This document shows positions 63,497 through 64,000 of a DNA stretch of 64,000 bases, piece after piece. The position numbers and the translations under genes are program-made. How positions within the stretch are numbered: position 1 is the first letter of the stretch; every line of letters begins with the position of its first letter. The notes below the pieces were generated by a model. The model was not told the DNA's origin, made no database searches, and saw only the letters and a list, made by a program, of their open reading frames with translations. The stretch is from Mycoplasma sp. CAG:776 (GTDB lineage Bacteria > Bacillota_I > Bacilli_A > RF39 > UBA660): positions 1-64,000 of the forward strand of contig FR903053.1 of NCBI GenBank assembly GCA_000438195.1, in the 5' to 3' direction.

Positions 63497-64000
63497 ATGG
63501 AACCCACAATTATTATAACAACAGAAGAAAATAAAAAAGATATTTTAAGAACTAATAGTAAGAAGCATTTATTTCATAATTTAAAGTTTTTTACGTTTCA
63601 AGATCTTAAACATCAATTATTCTTTGATTATGATGAACAAACTATCTTATTTGTTGTTAGAAAATATCATGTTAGTATTGCTGTTGCTAAAATCTATCTT
63701 GACCATTTATACTTTTTGAAAGATCTAGATTATGATAAAGTACAATTTTTAAATGAGTTAAAAAAAGAATTGGATGATAATCATTTGCTTATTTATCATG
63801 ATAATTTTGCTCAAATGTTTCAAGGTAAAAAAGTGATTGTTTATGGTTATCCAGTTCTTTTAAAGGAACAGCAGATGATTTTGGATCAATTAAATGTTCC
63901 TATTTTTTATCAAAACTCTAATAGTTTTTATACTCCAACTATTTTTGAGGCTTTAAGTTTAGATGATGAAGTAGAATTTGTTATGCAAGAGATTATGAAA
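63497..64000 (+). CDS. Start of a large gene, possibly an AddB/RexB-like nuclease-helicase subunit (partial)
   Basis: AGGAG lies 11 nt before the ATG and the frame stays open for 168 codons to the window end. It reads MEPTIIITTEENKKDILRTN, then HNLKFFTFQDLKHQLFFDYD and KVIVYGYPVLLKEQQMILDQL. The alternation of short strands and helices with no membrane segment resembles the diverged N-terminal part of AddB-type proteins in low-GC bacteria. That identification is tentative; the decisive C-terminal nuclease motifs lie outside. Confidence 0.6.
   Translation, partial: MEPTIIITTEENKKDILRTNSKKHLFHNLKFFTFQDLKHQLFFDYDEQTILFVVRKYHVSIAVAKIYLDHLYFLKDLDYDKVQFLNELKKELDDNHLLIYHDNFAQMFQGKKVIVYGYPVLLKEQQMILDQLNVPIFYQNSNSFYTPTIFEALSLDDEVEFVMQEIMK

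Noticed and set aside
1..64000. CRISPR arrays, prophage or replication origin.
   Set aside because: No regularly spaced direct repeats, phage structural genes or DnaA-box clusters were seen.

Overview
The window is AT-rich (about 30 % GC by eye) DNA from a low-GC Gram-positive bacterium. Genes are densely packed, mostly on the + strand, with NNT-rich codons, consistent with one leading-strand arm. Sporulation proteins (CotJA/JB, CotJC, SpoIVB), a CdaA/CdaR c-di-AMP pair, PrpC/PrkC, LtaS and a type-3 ProRS point to a spore-forming Bacillota. A gut Bacilli of the Erysipelotrichales/RF39 kind is my inference. TGA acts as a stop, so the code is standard.

Layout: 1-4.4 kb carries the 3' part of a WRIIRING-type surface protein, a membrane-anchored Ig-like protein and a two-component system. 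4.4-4.86 kb is a tandem pair of near-identical promoter-RNA-terminator units. 4.9-9.6 kb has a CBS-type pyrophosphatase, an SDR enzyme, an XRE membrane regulator and small membrane proteins. 9.6-12.4 kb (minus) is a hydrolase/acyltransferase/DUF6320 operon. 12.5-19 kb has a frameshifted MazG-like gene, a D,D-carboxypeptidase, an AbrB regulator and two ABC-2 exporters, the second with its own two-component system. 19-22.5 kb has a MerR/GNAT divergon, a dead IS481-like element and a RibD-type reductase.

22.5-33.2 kb holds tRNA-Gly, the lipoteichoic acid synthase cluster, the cotJ spore-coat genes, a coiled-coil protein, cdaA-cdaR and obg. 33.2-35.3 kb holds a nonsense-mutated gene, a glycosyltransferase and a DUF192 protein. 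35.7-40.4 kb is a compact Flp/Tad pilus operon: Flp pilin, two TadE/G-like pseudopilins, a CpaE/TadZ-like ATPase, CpaF, TadB and TadC. 40.5-44.7 kb has a DtxR-family regulator facing feoAB across a clear palindromic operator.

44.7-64 kb is mainly housekeeping: rmuC, fmt, rlmN, prpC-prkC-rsgA-rpe, mutS, nusB, xseA-xseB, proS and spoIVB. It is interrupted by a 5'-truncated second WRIIRING gene, a HipA-like kinase gene between nusB and xseA, and an Rpn-family nuclease. tRNA-Asn and the start of a large unidentified gene end the window.

The most noteworthy points are: a 23-bp repeat that follows a terminator and precedes both the truncated surface gene and the Rpn gene; the duplicated small-RNA units; hairpins covering ribosome-binding sites; the MerR 19-bp-spacer promoter; and a strongly promoted short RNA at 53.8 kb.
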